A stretch of DNA of 38,754 nucleotides from a virus: positions 1 through 38,754 of IMG/VR virus record IMGVR_UViG_3300046656_000389; one strand, written 5' to 3'. Below are positions 6,052 to 14,664 of this stretch, in pieces. Numbering within the stretch: the stretch's first letter is position 1; every line of letters starts with the position of its first letter. The notes below the pieces were generated by a model. That model searched no databases and was not told the origin of the DNA. It saw only the letters and a program-made list of their open reading frames with translations. The position numbers and the translations under genes were made by a program.

Positions 6052-7459
6052 GCTCGCCCGCCGGCGTGAGGATGCCGCGGCCCGCGCCAGCAACGCGGCG
6101 CCGCGGCTCGCGTTCATCGAAGCGCTGCACCCACTGCAGCGCGCCTTCGTGGCGGACAAGTCCCGGCAGAAGGCGGCGCTCTGCGGCCGGCGCTCGGGCA
6201 AGTCCTACGGCATCGCGGCGTGGCTGCTCGAGGGCGGGTATACCGACCCCGGCGGCCTGAGCGTCTACATCGCGCGCAGCAAGGGCGACGCCCGCATGAT
6301 CCTTTGGCCCGACGTGCTCGAGCCGATGGGGCAGCGCTTCAATCTCGGGCTGCGCCTGCGCGAAGTGGACAACCAGCTCATGGTTTGCCTGCCGAACGGG
6401 CACCGCATCTGGCTCGCGGGCTGCAAGGACGTTTCCGAGGTCGGCAAGTTCCGAGGCAAAAAGTACCGGCGTGCGTGCGTCGACGAGGCGCAGGAGCTGC
6501 CGTTCCTCGGGACCCTGATCGACGACTCGCTGCAGTGGGCGCTCATCGACAAGAAGGGCGAGCTTTGCGTGGCCGGCACCCCGAGCCCGGTGCCCGCAGG
6601 GTACTTCTACACCGCGACGACGGGGGACGGCGGCACGGCATGGCCAACGCACAGCTGGACGATTCTCGACAATCCCCACATTCCGGACGCCGCGGCCGAG
6701 CTCGATGGCATGCGGAAGCGGCACGGCTGGGACGAGTCGCACCCGAGCTACCTGCGTGAAGCGATGGCGAAATGGGTGCGTGACGAGGGGGCGCTTGTTT
6801 ACCCCTACGACGGCGAGCGAAACGCCTGGGACGGGGAGCTACTCGAGGGCTCGGAGTACATCTGGGCGCTCGGCGTCGACGTCGGGTACGCGGACTCGAC
6901 GGCGTTCGTGGTGGCGTGCTGCCGAAAGCGGCACCCGGAAGTCTTCATCGTCGAGGCCTGGAAGCGCGCCGGGCTCATCCCGAGCGCCGTCGCCGCGCAC
7001 GTAGAGCGGCTGCGCAAGGATCACCCGATCGGCATGGTCGTGGTCGACGAGGGTGGGATCGGCAAGGGCTACGCCGAGGAGATGCGGAAAACCTACGGCG
7101 TGCCGTGCCAGCCGGCCGAGAAGACGCGTAAGCGCGCGTACCAAGAGCTCACGGCCGGCGAGCTCCGCGCGGGCAGCGTGAAGATCAACCCCCGCACCAG
7201 CCGGGACCTCATCGACGAGCTCGCCCTCTTGCAGTGGGCGCCCGACCGCGCCGCGGAGGACGACCGGTTCGAGAACCATGCGGCCGACGCGTTCCTGTAC
7301 GTCACCCGCGCTCTCCGTCCCTGGTACCGCCCAGAGCTCGAGCCGCCGAAGCCAGGGACGCCCGAGCACCTGGCCGCCGAGCACACCAAGGCCCGCAAGG
7401 ACGCGCAGAAGGCCGCCCGGGAGCGCTCCCGCCGCATCGGGTACCGATCCGCCGCCTGA
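6017..7459 (+). CDS. terL: Terminase large subunit
   Basis: This 480-residue packaging motor pumps DNA into the prohead through the portal and cuts the concatemer. The ATPase domain has Walker A GRRSGKS (57-63), the following RSKGDARMILW strand, and Walker B ACVDEAQ (153-159, D156 and E157). A C-motif-like VAGTPSP is near 185-191. The RNase H-like nuclease domain has D288 in GVDVGYADSTAF, D344 in VVVDEGG and D424 in NHAADAF. The C-terminus is basic. ATG 6017 was chosen because the conserved LHPLQRAF adaptor region starts soon after it; the longer upstream frame overlaps the previous gene. Length is typical for a podovirus. Confidence 0.93.
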   Translation: MPLLPAKTLLAELARRREDAAARASNAAPRLAFIEALHPLQRAFVADKSRQKAALCGRRSGKSYGIAAWLLEGGYTDPGGLSVYIARSKGDARMILWPDVLEPMGQRFNLGLRLREVDNQLMVCLPNGHRIWLAGCKDVSEVGKFRGKKYRRACVDEAQELPFLGTLIDDSLQWALIDKKGELCVAGTPSPVPAGYFYTATTGDGGTAWPTHSWTILDNPHIPDAAAELDGMRKRHGWDESHPSYLREAMAKWVRDEGALVYPYDGERNAWDGELLEGSEYIWALGVDVGYADSTAFVVACCRKRHPEVFIVEAWKRAGLIPSAVAAHVERLRKDHPIGMVVVDEGGIGKGYAEEMRKTYGVPCQPAEKTRKRAYQELTAGELRAGSVKINPRTSRDLIDELALLQWAPDRAAEDDRFENHAADAFLYVTRALRPWYRPELEPPKPGTPEHLAAEHTKARKDAQKAARERSRRIGYRSAA

Positions 7460-7484
7460 AAGAAAATACCCGAGTCACTCTTCT

Positions 7485-7507
7485 CTGACACCGGTGTGGC
7501 CTGTCAG
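7485..7507. promoter_or_regulatory. Inverted repeat upstream of portal gene
   Basis: The 58-base gap between terminase and portal contains CTGACA (7485-7490) and TGTCAG (7502-7507) as inverted arms. Overlapping the left arm is the perfect palindrome ACACCGGTGT (7488-7497). This is one of the few true intergenic gaps on the plus strand, so it may hold an operator, a promoter element or an RNA processing hairpin. No clear -35/-10 pair is seen. Confidence 0.35.
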
Positions 7508-7517
7508 GGCGTACTGA

Positions 7518-9422
7518 GTGTCGATCCCTGAACCGGACCGATGGCATCGGCTGCCCCCTGACCAACAGGGTAAGTCGGTATGCGACATCGCCGACAAGCT
7601 GTGGGACGACGCGGGGACGTGGCGCGATCGGCTGCTCGAGTTTTCGAGCTGGTATGAGGGCTTCCAGATCCTCTCGCTCGACGCTGGCGCGTACCAGGCT
7701 CACGCGCGCCTGAGCGAGAAGGACCAGTTTGACCACGTCACCTGGAACGTGCCCCGCGCGCTCGTGCAGTCGCTCACGGCCAAGGTCGCCGGGCGGCAGC
7801 GGCCGAAGCCGCAGTTCGTCTGCACCGACACCGACTGGGTGACGAAGCGCCGCGCCAAGCGGCTCGAGCGGTTCGCAGAGGCCACGCTTTACCAGCCGCA
7901 GGGGCAATACCGCGACGCCTGGGAGCTCGGCACCCGGATGTTCGTGGACTCCTGCGTCTGGGGCATGGGCGTGATCAAGGCGTACGCCGATACCGTCGGC
8001 TTGCGCATCGCCGACGAGCGCTGCTTCCCGTGGGAGATCTTGGTGGACCCGCTCGAGGCCGAGCGCGGCATGCCGCTGAATCTGTTCCACCGGTACCACT
8101 ACGACAAGGACCGGTTGATCGCGGCCTTCCCCGACAAGAAGGACGAGATCAACAGCGCCCGGGACGAAGAGAAGAATAGGAAGCAGTACTCGTCCCACCT
8201 GCGCGTCGCACGGCAATGCCTGGTGCGAGAGGCTTGGCGCCTGCCGCTCGGCGACGACGACAAGGGCCGGCACGTCATCGCCATCAACGGCAAAACGCTG
8301 CTCTCCGAGGAGTGGACGCGAGACGAATTCCCGTTCCTCTTCCTGCGCTACGCGCCGCACCTGATGGGCTTCGGCAGCACCTCGCTCGTCGAGGAAGCCT
8401 TGCCGACCGCACGCGAGATGAACGCGTCACTCTCGCGCATGGCCGAGGGCGAGCGGAAGCTCGCGGCCGGCGCCATCGCGTTCGAAGAGGGTAGCGTCGA
8501 TGACACGGCCCTGGCCGACAACAAGATCGGCGCGCTCATCCCGGTCAAGCCCGGCTCGCAAATGCCGCAGGTGTTCCAGCCCCAAGGGTTCTCGGAATCC
8601 ACCATGAGCTGGATGAAGATGCAGTGGGACAAGTCGTTCGAGCTCCCAGGCATCTCGCAAATGGGCGCCACGAGCCGCAAGGAGCCGGGGCTCACCGCCG
8701 GCATTGCGCTTCGCACGGTGGCGCAAATGGAAACCGAGCGGTTCTCGGTGATTTATGGCGCTTACGAGCAGTCGCTCGCGGTGGATCTCACGCGGCACCA
8801 CATTGCCTGCGCGCGCGAGGTGGCCGAGGCCAACAGCGGCAAGTTTTCGCTGCGCTGGCCGGGCGGGCGCTTCCTAAACGAGATCGATTGGGGCGACGCG
8901 AGTCTGGAAGAGGACAAGTACGTCCTGCAGAGCCACGCCGTGTCGGGCCTGGTGAACACCCCCGCCGACCGGCTGCAGCTCGGCCAAGATCTCTTCAACT
9001 CCGGCACCATCAGCCAAGACGCGTTCCTCAGAATCACCCAGCTCAAAGACGTCGACGGCGAACTGAAGGTCAAGAACGTGCAGCACGAGCTCGTCGAGCA
9101 CTACGTCGAGAGCTGGCTCGAGGCGACGCCCGAGGACGAGGAGGACGGGAAGTTCCGCTACCGCCCGCCGGTGCCCTTCATGAACCACGCCGAAGCGATC
9201 GTGCAGGTGGCGACCGCTTACCTGCAGTCAGAGCTCGACGGCTGCCCCGACTGGAACCTGCAGCACTTCACCAACTTCATCACCCAGTGTGACGCGCTCA
9301 TCCAAAAGGCCGTCGCCGCGCAGCAAACCCCGCCCCCAGCGCCCGCTCCCGTGCTCCCCGGCGCGCCTGCTGGTGCCCCCATGCCCCCGCCGAGCGGCGG
9401 GCCCTCGCAGATGTTGAACTGA
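7518..9422 (+). CDS. Portal protein
   Basis: GTG 7518 gives 634 residues. The portal forms the dodecameric ring at the capsid vertex through which DNA passes and to which adaptor and tail attach. Support includes its position between terminase and scaffold and its length. Portal-like features are the helical N-terminus with W-rich SSWYEGF, the WNVPRALVQSLTAKVAGRQRPKP segment, WGMGVIKAY, WEILVDP, and the long helical stem region with MNASLSRMAEGERK and SQMGATSRKEP. The C-terminal tail is rich in Pro and Ala (QTPPPAPAPVLPGAPAG), as in many podovirus portals. It stops one base before the scaffold start. Confidence 0.87.
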   Translation: MSIPEPDRWHRLPPDQQGKSVCDIADKLWDDAGTWRDRLLEFSSWYEGFQILSLDAGAYQAHARLSEKDQFDHVTWNVPRALVQSLTAKVAGRQRPKPQFVCTDTDWVTKRRAKRLERFAEATLYQPQGQYRDAWELGTRMFVDSCVWGMGVIKAYADTVGLRIADERCFPWEILVDPLEAERGMPLNLFHRYHYDKDRLIAAFPDKKDEINSARDEEKNRKQYSSHLRVARQCLVREAWRLPLGDDDKGRHVIAINGKTLLSEEWTRDEFPFLFLRYAPHLMGFGSTSLVEEALPTAREMNASLSRMAEGERKLAAGAIAFEEGSVDDTALADNKIGALIPVKPGSQMPQVFQPQGFSESTMSWMKMQWDKSFELPGISQMGATSRKEPGLTAGIALRTVAQMETERFSVIYGAYEQSLAVDLTRHHIACAREVAEANSGKFSLRWPGGRFLNEIDWGDASLEEDKYVLQSHAVSGLVNTPADRLQLGQDLFNSGTISQDAFLRITQLKDVDGELKVKNVQHELVEHYVESWLEATPEDEEDGKFRYRPPVPFMNHAEAIVQVATAYLQSELDGCPDWNLQHFTNFITQCDALIQKAVAAQQTPPPAPAPVLPGAPAGAPMPPPSGGPSQMLN

Positions 9423-9423
9423 C

Positions 9424-10620
9424 ATGACTACAGCCGCCGCTGCCCCCGCGCCCACCGCTCCCGCCACCACGGCCGAGGCTGCTCCGGTCCCTGCCGAGGC
9501 CGCTGCCAACGCGGCGCCGGCCGAAGCGGAAGCGAAAGAGGAGAGCCCGGACCGCCGGCTCGACGCGCAGATCAGCCGGGCTCTCAAGAAGGGTCGCGCC
9601 GCGCTGAAGGCCAAGGAGGGCGTGCCCCCGCGCGGCGAGGGTGGCAAGTTCACCAAGCGAGCGGCCGAAGCAGTCGACGGTGGCGAGAGCGACGCGGGCG
9701 ACGCCGCGGCAGCCACCGAGGAGCCCGCGAAGGCGCCGGTTGCGACCGCTGGCAAGACGCCGCGTGAGCTGCTCGACGCGGGCGAGCTCGAAGCGGCCTT
9801 CGAAGCGGCCTTCGGTAAGAAGCCGCAAGACTTCAAGATCGACTCGCGCCGGTGGGAAGAGTGGCGCAAGGCCGGCGCGCGGCAGAAGCGTGACCTCGAG
9901 TCGCAGCGCACTGCGGCGATCGAGGAAGTGTCTGGGCACCGCCGGCAGCTGCACGACACGCTCGAGGCGGCAAAGAAGGCCTACGGCCCGATGGTCGAGG
10001 CGAAGAAGCTTTTCGATTCGGGGGATGTGATCGGCGCGGTCCGCTCCGCCTTCGGCATCGAGCTGAACGACCTGCAGAAGCGTGCGCTTGCCCAATTCCA
10101 CGGGAAGAATCCCGAGGTCGAGCAGCTACGGCGCGAGCTCGCCGAGCGCGATGCGAACGCCAAGAAGCGTGACGAGGAAGCCGCCGAGCAGGCTCGGCAG
10201 TCGCGCGAGCGCGAGCAAACGACCGCGTACCTCGAAGGTCTGCAGCAGACCCTGATCGACGGGAGCGATCCGGAGATCGCGGGCCTCGCGACCAAGCCGC
10301 GTTTCATTCAACGCGTGTTCCAAATTCAGCGACAGCACTACGACCCGGCGACGAAGACGTCACTGCCGGCTCAGCAGGCTGCCGCAATGGCCCGAGACGA
10401 GATCGTCACCGAGTTCGGTGGCGTTTTCGGCAAGGCTCGTGACACGGCCGTACCCGTGGAGTCCGCCCAGCCCGGCTCAAAGGCTGCGAAGGCGAAAGCC
10501 ACCACGTCACTTCCCCAACGCGGAGCTGCCGAAGCTGGCCCGCCTGGACGGAGACTCACGGCGCAGGAGCAGGTGAACAAATACACCGAGCTTGCGCGCG
10601 CTGAGGCCGGCCTGAGCTGA
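9424..10620 (+). CDS. Capsid scaffolding protein
   Basis: The 398-residue product is very rich in Ala, Glu and Lys, with an Ala/Pro-rich N-terminal 40 residues, a disordered middle and long charged helices (EQLRRELAERDANAKKRDEEAAEQARQ near 240-265). Phage scaffolds show this composition and lie between portal and major capsid genes, as here. The C-terminal helical segment (RLTAQEQVNKYTELARAEAGLS) may bind the coat protein. Scaffold guides prohead assembly and then leaves the head. No protease motif is visible, so it is probably released intact. Confidence 0.75.
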   Translation: MTTAAAAPAPTAPATTAEAAPVPAEAAANAAPAEAEAKEESPDRRLDAQISRALKKGRAALKAKEGVPPRGEGGKFTKRAAEAVDGGESDAGDAAAATEEPAKAPVATAGKTPRELLDAGELEAAFEAAFGKKPQDFKIDSRRWEEWRKAGARQKRDLESQRTAAIEEVSGHRRQLHDTLEAAKKAYGPMVEAKKLFDSGDVIGAVRSAFGIELNDLQKRALAQFHGKNPEVEQLRRELAERDANAKKRDEEAAEQARQSREREQTTAYLEGLQQTLIDGSDPEIAGLATKPRFIQRVFQIQRQHYDPATKTSLPAQQAAAMARDEIVTEFGGVFGKARDTAVPVESAQPGSKAAKAKATTSLPQRGAAEAGPPGRRLTAQEQVNKYTELARAEAGLS

Positions 10621-10636
10621 CAAGCGACGCGACTCC

Positions 10637-10651
10637 GGAGGCCTGACCTCC
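10637..10651 (+). promoter_or_regulatory. Shine-Dalgarno within a small hairpin before the capsid gene
   Basis: The likely ribosome binding site GGAGG (10637-10641) can pair with CCTCC (10647-10651) across the five-base loop CCTGA. The stem is five GC-rich pairs and lies directly before ATG 10653. Folding would hide the ribosome site, so translation could depend on ribosomes arriving from the scaffold gene. Spacing from GGAGG to ATG is 11 bases, which is slightly long. Confidence 0.4.
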
Positions 10652-10652
10652 C

Positions 10653-11921
10653 ATGTCTACACCCGCATTGTTCGACGCGTTCCTGCACGAGCGCTACGGC
10701 GACAAGAACGAAATCGAGAACCTGATGAACTCCGAGCGCCCCCTCTGGGCGGAGCTCGAGAAGGACGAAAACTGCTCCGGCGATGTTTTCGTCGAGCCCG
10801 TCATCGCGGGCAACCCGCAAGGCTTGGGCGCGACGCGAGCGAAGGCGCAGGCTGGCATGAACCAGACCGTGGCCGGCGCCTCGAGCGTGCTCGGCTACAA
10901 GTGGAACCTCACCTACGGCGACTATGCCGCGGGCGTGCTCGTCACCGAGAAGCTGATCCGAGCTTCGAAGGACGACCCCGGCGCGTTCTTCCGCGCGCAG
11001 CAGCTGCTCGTCGATGCGCTGTACGAGTCCACGGCCGATACGATGTGCACGTACATCTACTCGAACGGCGGGCAGTCCGTGGCCTCGGGTACGATCAGCG
11101 TGGGCGTCGTGACGCTCGCCGACAAGGAGGCGATCGCCAACGTCCATATCGGCATGATCCTGGTGGCATCGGCGGCCGACGGCTCCACGTCGACCGACGC
11201 GCTGCTGGGCTCCGGCTCCGCTGGCTACGTCATCGCGCGCGACCCGAACGCGGGCACGTTCACCGTTTCGGCTACCTCCGGCGGCTCCGCCGGCGTGCCG
11301 AGCGGCTGGACGGGCACCATGTACTTCTTCCGCGACGGCGACTTCGGCGGTACGGGCGCAACGGACATCTTCAAGGGCTTGGGCTTTTGGGTCCCGAGCT
11401 CGGCGCCGGGCGGCACGGACAGCTGCTATGGCGTGAACCGCTCGACGAACGGCCTGCTCCACGGCGTTCGACTGAGCTCGTCGGAAACCACCAACATGCC
11501 GATCGACCAGCGCTGCAAGCGCCTGGTCACGCGCATGACGGGGCGTTTCAGTGGGCCCGGTCCCGACCGGATCTACATGAACCCCGAGCGGTGGCAGGAT
11601 CTTGCCGATCTCGCCGAAACGCGCGGGCAGCGCCCGCTCGACGGCAAGATCGGCTCGCTGAACTTCTCGTACCTGCAGCTCGCGATGGGCGGCAAGTTCG
11701 TGAAGATCTACGCGGACCGGTTCTGCCCGCTCAGTACGGCGTTCGCGCTGCGCATGAAGAACTGGAAGATGCGCAGCTACGGCGGCGTGCCGAGCGTGCT
11801 CACGAGCCCCACGTACAAGATGCTGCTGCTCTCGGCGGCTGACACCTACGAGCACCGGCTCGTCGCGTTCCCGGTGTTCTCCACGAACGCGCCTTCCTAC
11901 AACGGGCGCACGCCGGTCTGA
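10653..11921 (+). CDS. Major capsid protein
   Basis: This 422-residue protein follows the scaffold gene and is close in length to P22 coat (430). It starts LFDAFLHERYGDKNEIENLMNSE, a helical N-arm. The core has KWNLTYGDYAAGVLVTEKLIRASK and a spine-like helix (FRAQQLLVDALYESTADTM). A Gly/Ser/Thr-rich inserted region lies at about 145-255. The C-terminal part contains RIYMNPERWQDLADLAE and GGKFVKIYADRFCPL, typical of HK97-fold coat proteins with known-state assays in the P-domain and A-domain. The call rests mainly on synteny and composition. A long stem-loop follows the gene. Confidence 0.85.
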   Translation: MSTPALFDAFLHERYGDKNEIENLMNSERPLWAELEKDENCSGDVFVEPVIAGNPQGLGATRAKAQAGMNQTVAGASSVLGYKWNLTYGDYAAGVLVTEKLIRASKDDPGAFFRAQQLLVDALYESTADTMCTYIYSNGGQSVASGTISVGVVTLADKEAIANVHIGMILVASAADGSTSTDALLGSGSAGYVIARDPNAGTFTVSATSGGSAGVPSGWTGTMYFFRDGDFGGTGATDIFKGLGFWVPSSAPGGTDSCYGVNRSTNGLLHGVRLSSSETTNMPIDQRCKRLVTRMTGRFSGPGPDRIYMNPERWQDLADLAETRGQRPLDGKIGSLNFSYLQLAMGGKFVKIYADRFCPLSTAFALRMKNWKMRSYGGVPSVLTSPTYKMLLLSAADTYEHRLVAFPVFSTNAPSYNGRTPV

Positions 11922-11935
11922 CCCGCGCTCGCGGT

Positions 11936-11971
11936 CTAGCGAGCGGCGACCCTCTCTCCGCCGCTCGCTAG
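11936..11971 (+). terminator. 13-bp stem-loop after the major capsid gene
   Basis: CTAGCGAGCGGCG (11936-11948) is perfectly complementary to 11959-11971, with a ten-base pyrimidine-rich loop (ACCCTCTCTC). It lies 14 bases after the capsid stop, in an 80-base gap. No T-run follows, so it is not a standard intrinsic terminator. It may be a leaky or factor-dependent terminator, or a 3' stabiliser that raises capsid mRNA over downstream genes. Confidence 0.55.
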
Positions 11972-12001
11972 GCCCGAGCCTTCTACCTCGAGGCAACGAA
12001 T

Positions 12002-12388
12002 ATGACGGCAGTAGCAGGCAACATTGCGAGTCAGTACAACAAGAAGGCGGCGCCCCCGAAGGGTGACCGGCTGCAGCTCAGCGCGGATATCGCGATCGGC
12101 TCGGCCGGTGCCGTCGGCACGACTAACGCCGACGATCCGGTGATGGTGCTCACCAAGAACGGCGGCACGGGCGACTACACGCTGGCTTTCCCCACGTCCC
12201 CCAAGGGGCGGATCCTCGCCCTCTACGTCGTGTCCGCCGCGCTCACGATCAAGGGCGTGGGCATCGTCTCGTTCGACGCGACGACCGGCGCGCTGAACTT
12301 CATCACCCAAAACGGCGGTGGCACCGCCACCAACCCCGCCAGCGGCGACGTGATCCACGTGTCGCTGGACCTCGATACGAGGGGCTGA
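12002..12388 (+). CDS. Putative head decoration or minor structural protein
   Basis: The product has 128 residues, with a GAGG site before ATG 12002. Composition is rich in Gly, Ala, Thr and Val and predicted beta strands (RLQLSADIAIG, DYTLAFPTSPKGRILALYVVSAALTI). There is no charge-rich coil, signal peptide or enzyme motif. Its position directly after the coat gene, its small size and its beta-rich sequence fit a decoration or head-stabilising protein. This is inference from context. Confidence 0.55.
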   Translation: MTAVAGNIASQYNKKAAPPKGDRLQLSADIAIGSAGAVGTTNADDPVMVLTKNGGTGDYTLAFPTSPKGRILALYVVSAALTIKGVGIVSFDATTGALNFITQNGGGTATNPASGDVIHVSLDLDTRG

Positions 12389-12642
12389 TGCTCGGCGGCA
12401 AGCACAAGGCCGATCCGGACATCGACCTGGCGCTGGTGCTCGGCGGCGAGCCCAAGGACAAGAAGCCCAAGCCCATGATGGGCGAGGGCGAAGGCGATAC
12501 CGAGGAAGCCGGCGAGGGCGAGGAGCTCCCGCCGGGCTTCGCTCAGGCGGCCGAGGAGGCCTTCGACACCGAGCGTTCCGTCGAGGAGCGCACGGCCGCG
12601 CTGCACCGCGCGATCGGCGCCTGCACGGGCGGGGGCTACTGA
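12388..12642 (+). CDS. Small acidic head-region protein
   Basis: ATG 12388 overlaps the preceding stop. The 84-residue product has a Gly/Glu/Lys-rich disordered middle (MMGEGEGDTEEAGEGEELPPGF) and a helical end (FAQAAEEAFDTERSVEERTAALHRAIGAC). Similar short acidic proteins with an F..A..EAFD....EER..ALHRAI tail are common after phage coat genes (recollection, not searched). The function is unknown. Confidence 0.6.
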   Translation: MLGGKHKADPDIDLALVLGGEPKDKKPKPMMGEGEGDTEEAGEGEELPPGFAQAAEEAFDTERSVEERTAALHRAIGACTGGGY

Positions 12643-12645
12643 AGG

Positions 12646-14664
12646 ATGGCGCGGACTCGCACCCTGGCGCTGCTCGAGGCGGACGTCCGCTGGCAAGCGG
12701 ACCGCGAGGGCACGGCCCTGCGGAATCAGTCGGCACAGGTGCGCCGCGCCATCAATCAGTCAATCGCCGAGTTTCGCGAGGCCGTGAGCGAGAGCGGCGA
12801 TCCCTACTTCCTTACCAAGTCGCAGGGCTCGCTGTCCGTCGGCCCCACGAGCCCGTACCACTTCGCGCTGCTCGACCTGTCGGCACTCTCGCCGGCCCAC
12901 CTGCGCGTCTACGGCTTCGACGTGAACGTGAACGGGTTTTGGCGCTCGCTCGATCCCGCCATGTTCCGCGAGCGCAATGACGTGCAGGTGATGCAGCCGG
13001 GCGGCTCGAGCATCCCCCTGCAGTTCTTCCAGTTCGACCGCACGAGCGTCGGCTATGCCCCGGCCTCGAGCTCGGCCTACGACTACCTGCTTTGGTACCT
13101 GCCGGTGCACGCCGATCTCACGGCGGACGCGGACACGTTCGACGGCATGAACGGTTGGGAAGATTGGGTGGTCTTCAACGCCGTCTCGCGCTTGCTCCTG
13201 CGCGACCGGGACGCCCACCTCGAGCGGTTCGAGGCCGAGCGGGCGCGCATCCTGGCGCGGGTGCTCCACGTCGCTCGGCAGCGGCAGCGGGCAGGCGCGC
13301 AGGTGCGGGGTGGCGTGCGGGGCAGCAACGATTGGAGGGGCCGCGGACGCCCCGATTTTTTTTCAGGGCCGGGTGACGGCTTGAACCAGCCTGGCTCTGG
13401 TGAAGCTGGACGCCTCGCGCTCGGGCGCAGCGACGGCAAGATCAATTGGTACCCGGGCGCCGACGAGGGCGACGACCTCAAATGGTCGGGCGGGATTTGG
13501 ATCAAGCGCCGCGGGTGGCTCAGTCCCGACGTGGATCCGACGGGTGTTGTGGATGCGACGACGGCCGTGCAAGCGGCCCTGAACACGCGCACCGGCGCGT
13601 GCGTGAATCTGCCCGACGGCAAGCTCCTGATCGGCGGCAACCTCACGATCCCGGCGGGCGTGACGCTCACCGGCAGCCCGCAATCCCTGCGCGGCGGCCC
13701 GTACATGTTCTCCCCGCTCAACCACGCGGGCACGCTCATCCTCGCGACCAGCACGGGGCGCCTCTTCACGCCTGCGCAGAACTCCCAGGTTCTGAACCTC
13801 GGGGTGCACTACCCGAACCAGGTCACGAACGCGACGCCCACGGTCTACGACTACACGTTCTGGATCGACACCGTGCACGGCGTTGCGATCGAGAATTGCT
13901 ACGTCACGAACCCCTATCGCCTGCTGTGGATCAACAACGCGGGCGGGGCGCGCATCGACAACGTGTATTCGTGGCCGCTCTCCCGGGGCATCGTCACGGG
14001 GCGCGTTCCCGACGTGCTGCGCACGAGCAACGTGCACTTCAACCCCGTCATTCTGGATAGCAACAACACCGCTACCACCCTCAAGGCTTGGGTTCTGGCG
14101 AACGGTGTCGCGTTCATCCTCGATGGCGCCGAGAGCTACGACTTCACCGACTGCTTCGCCATCTCCTACGCGATCGGCTTCTGGGCGGCGGACTTCGACG
14201 GTGATAGCTTCTGGGGCGCGTCGGGGAACTGGAAGGGCGGCAGCTTCGACAACTGCGCGCAGTGCGTGGTGCTCGATAGTCCGCCGTCCGTGGTGAACGC
14301 GGGGATCAAGTTCTACGGCGTGAACATGGCGCCGGCCACGGGCGGGCTCGGTGTCGTGTGCAACGACAACCAGGCGCTCCCGGGTGGGAATTCATACTAC
14401 CGGCCCGCGATCGATCTCACCGACTGCGCGATCGGCGGCGGCGCGCAGTACGGCATCGCGCTGGTTTGCAACGCGAACTCCCGGGCCACGATCTCGATGG
14501 TCGGCGGCACCGTCCAAAACTTCACGCTGTTCGGCGCATCGACCGCCGGCGCGAACGCCAAGATCGCGATGAACACCGTGCGGCGCTGGACGACCCTGCT
14601 CGGGGGCTCGGCCATCACCAACGGCGGCACAGGCATCACCGACATCAACGGGATCACGGTCTGA
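12646..14664 (+). CDS. Head-tail adaptor fused in frame to beta-helix tailspike
   Basis: This 672-residue frame holds two unlike parts. Residues 1-225 (RTRTLALLEADVRWQAD, RRAINQSIAEFREAVSE, DWVVFNAVSRLLLRDRD, and a basic end RARILARVLHVARQRQR) look like a helical head-tail connector or adaptor, as expected at this place. After about residue 245 the sequence becomes tailspike-like: WYPGADEGDDL.W.GG, DPTGVVDATTAVQAALNT (a common spike head motif) and many beta-helix repeats with Asn/Gly turns (pectate-lyase-like). The joint coincides with a T8 run at 13356-13363. A one-base slip there would end the first protein at TGA 13374-13376. Either a real fusion, two products by frameshifting, or a homopolymer error could explain it. 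Confidence 0.7.
   Translation: MARTRTLALLEADVRWQADREGTALRNQSAQVRRAINQSIAEFREAVSESGDPYFLTKSQGSLSVGPTSPYHFALLDLSALSPAHLRVYGFDVNVNGFWRSLDPAMFRERNDVQVMQPGGSSIPLQFFQFDRTSVGYAPASSSAYDYLLWYLPVHADLTADADTFDGMNGWEDWVVFNAVSRLLLRDRDAHLERFEAERARILARVLHVARQRQRAGAQVRGGVRGSNDWRGRGRPDFFSGPGDGLNQPGSGEAGRLALGRSDGKINWYPGADEGDDLKWSGGIWIKRRGWLSPDVDPTGVVDATTAVQAALNTRTGACVNLPDGKLLIGGNLTIPAGVTLTGSPQSLRGGPYMFSPLNHAGTLILATSTGRLFTPAQNSQVLNLGVHYPNQVTNATPTVYDYTFWIDTVHGVAIENCYVTNPYRLLWINNAGGARIDNVYSWPLSRGIVTGRVPDVLRTSNVHFNPVILDSNNTATTLKAWVLANGVAFILDGAESYDFTDCFAISYAIGFWAADFDGDSFWGASGNWKGGSFDNCAQCVVLDSPPSVVNAGIKFYGVNMAPATGGLGVVCNDNQALPGGNSYYRPAIDLTDCAIGGGAQYGIALVCNANSRATISMVGGTVQNFTLFGASTAGANAKIAMNTVRRWTTLLGGSAITNGGTGITDINGITV
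13356..13363 (+). other. T8 run, candidate slippery site
   Basis: Eight T residues lie exactly at the adaptor/tailspike joint. The run contains T-TTT-TTT, which meets the X-XXY-YYZ rule for -1 ribosomal slippage. In the -1 frame the ribosome reads only a few codons to TGA 13374-13376. A short stem GCCG/CGGC with loop GGTGA (13368-13380) follows. An in-frame TTG at 13381 could restart translation of the spike part alone. Confidence 0.45.

Noticed and set aside
10371-11996. 541-codon minus-strand open frame
   Set aside because: It lies opposite the scaffold and capsid genes. Its His/Arg/Ala-rich low-complexity composition is what GC-rich codons give on the opposite strand.
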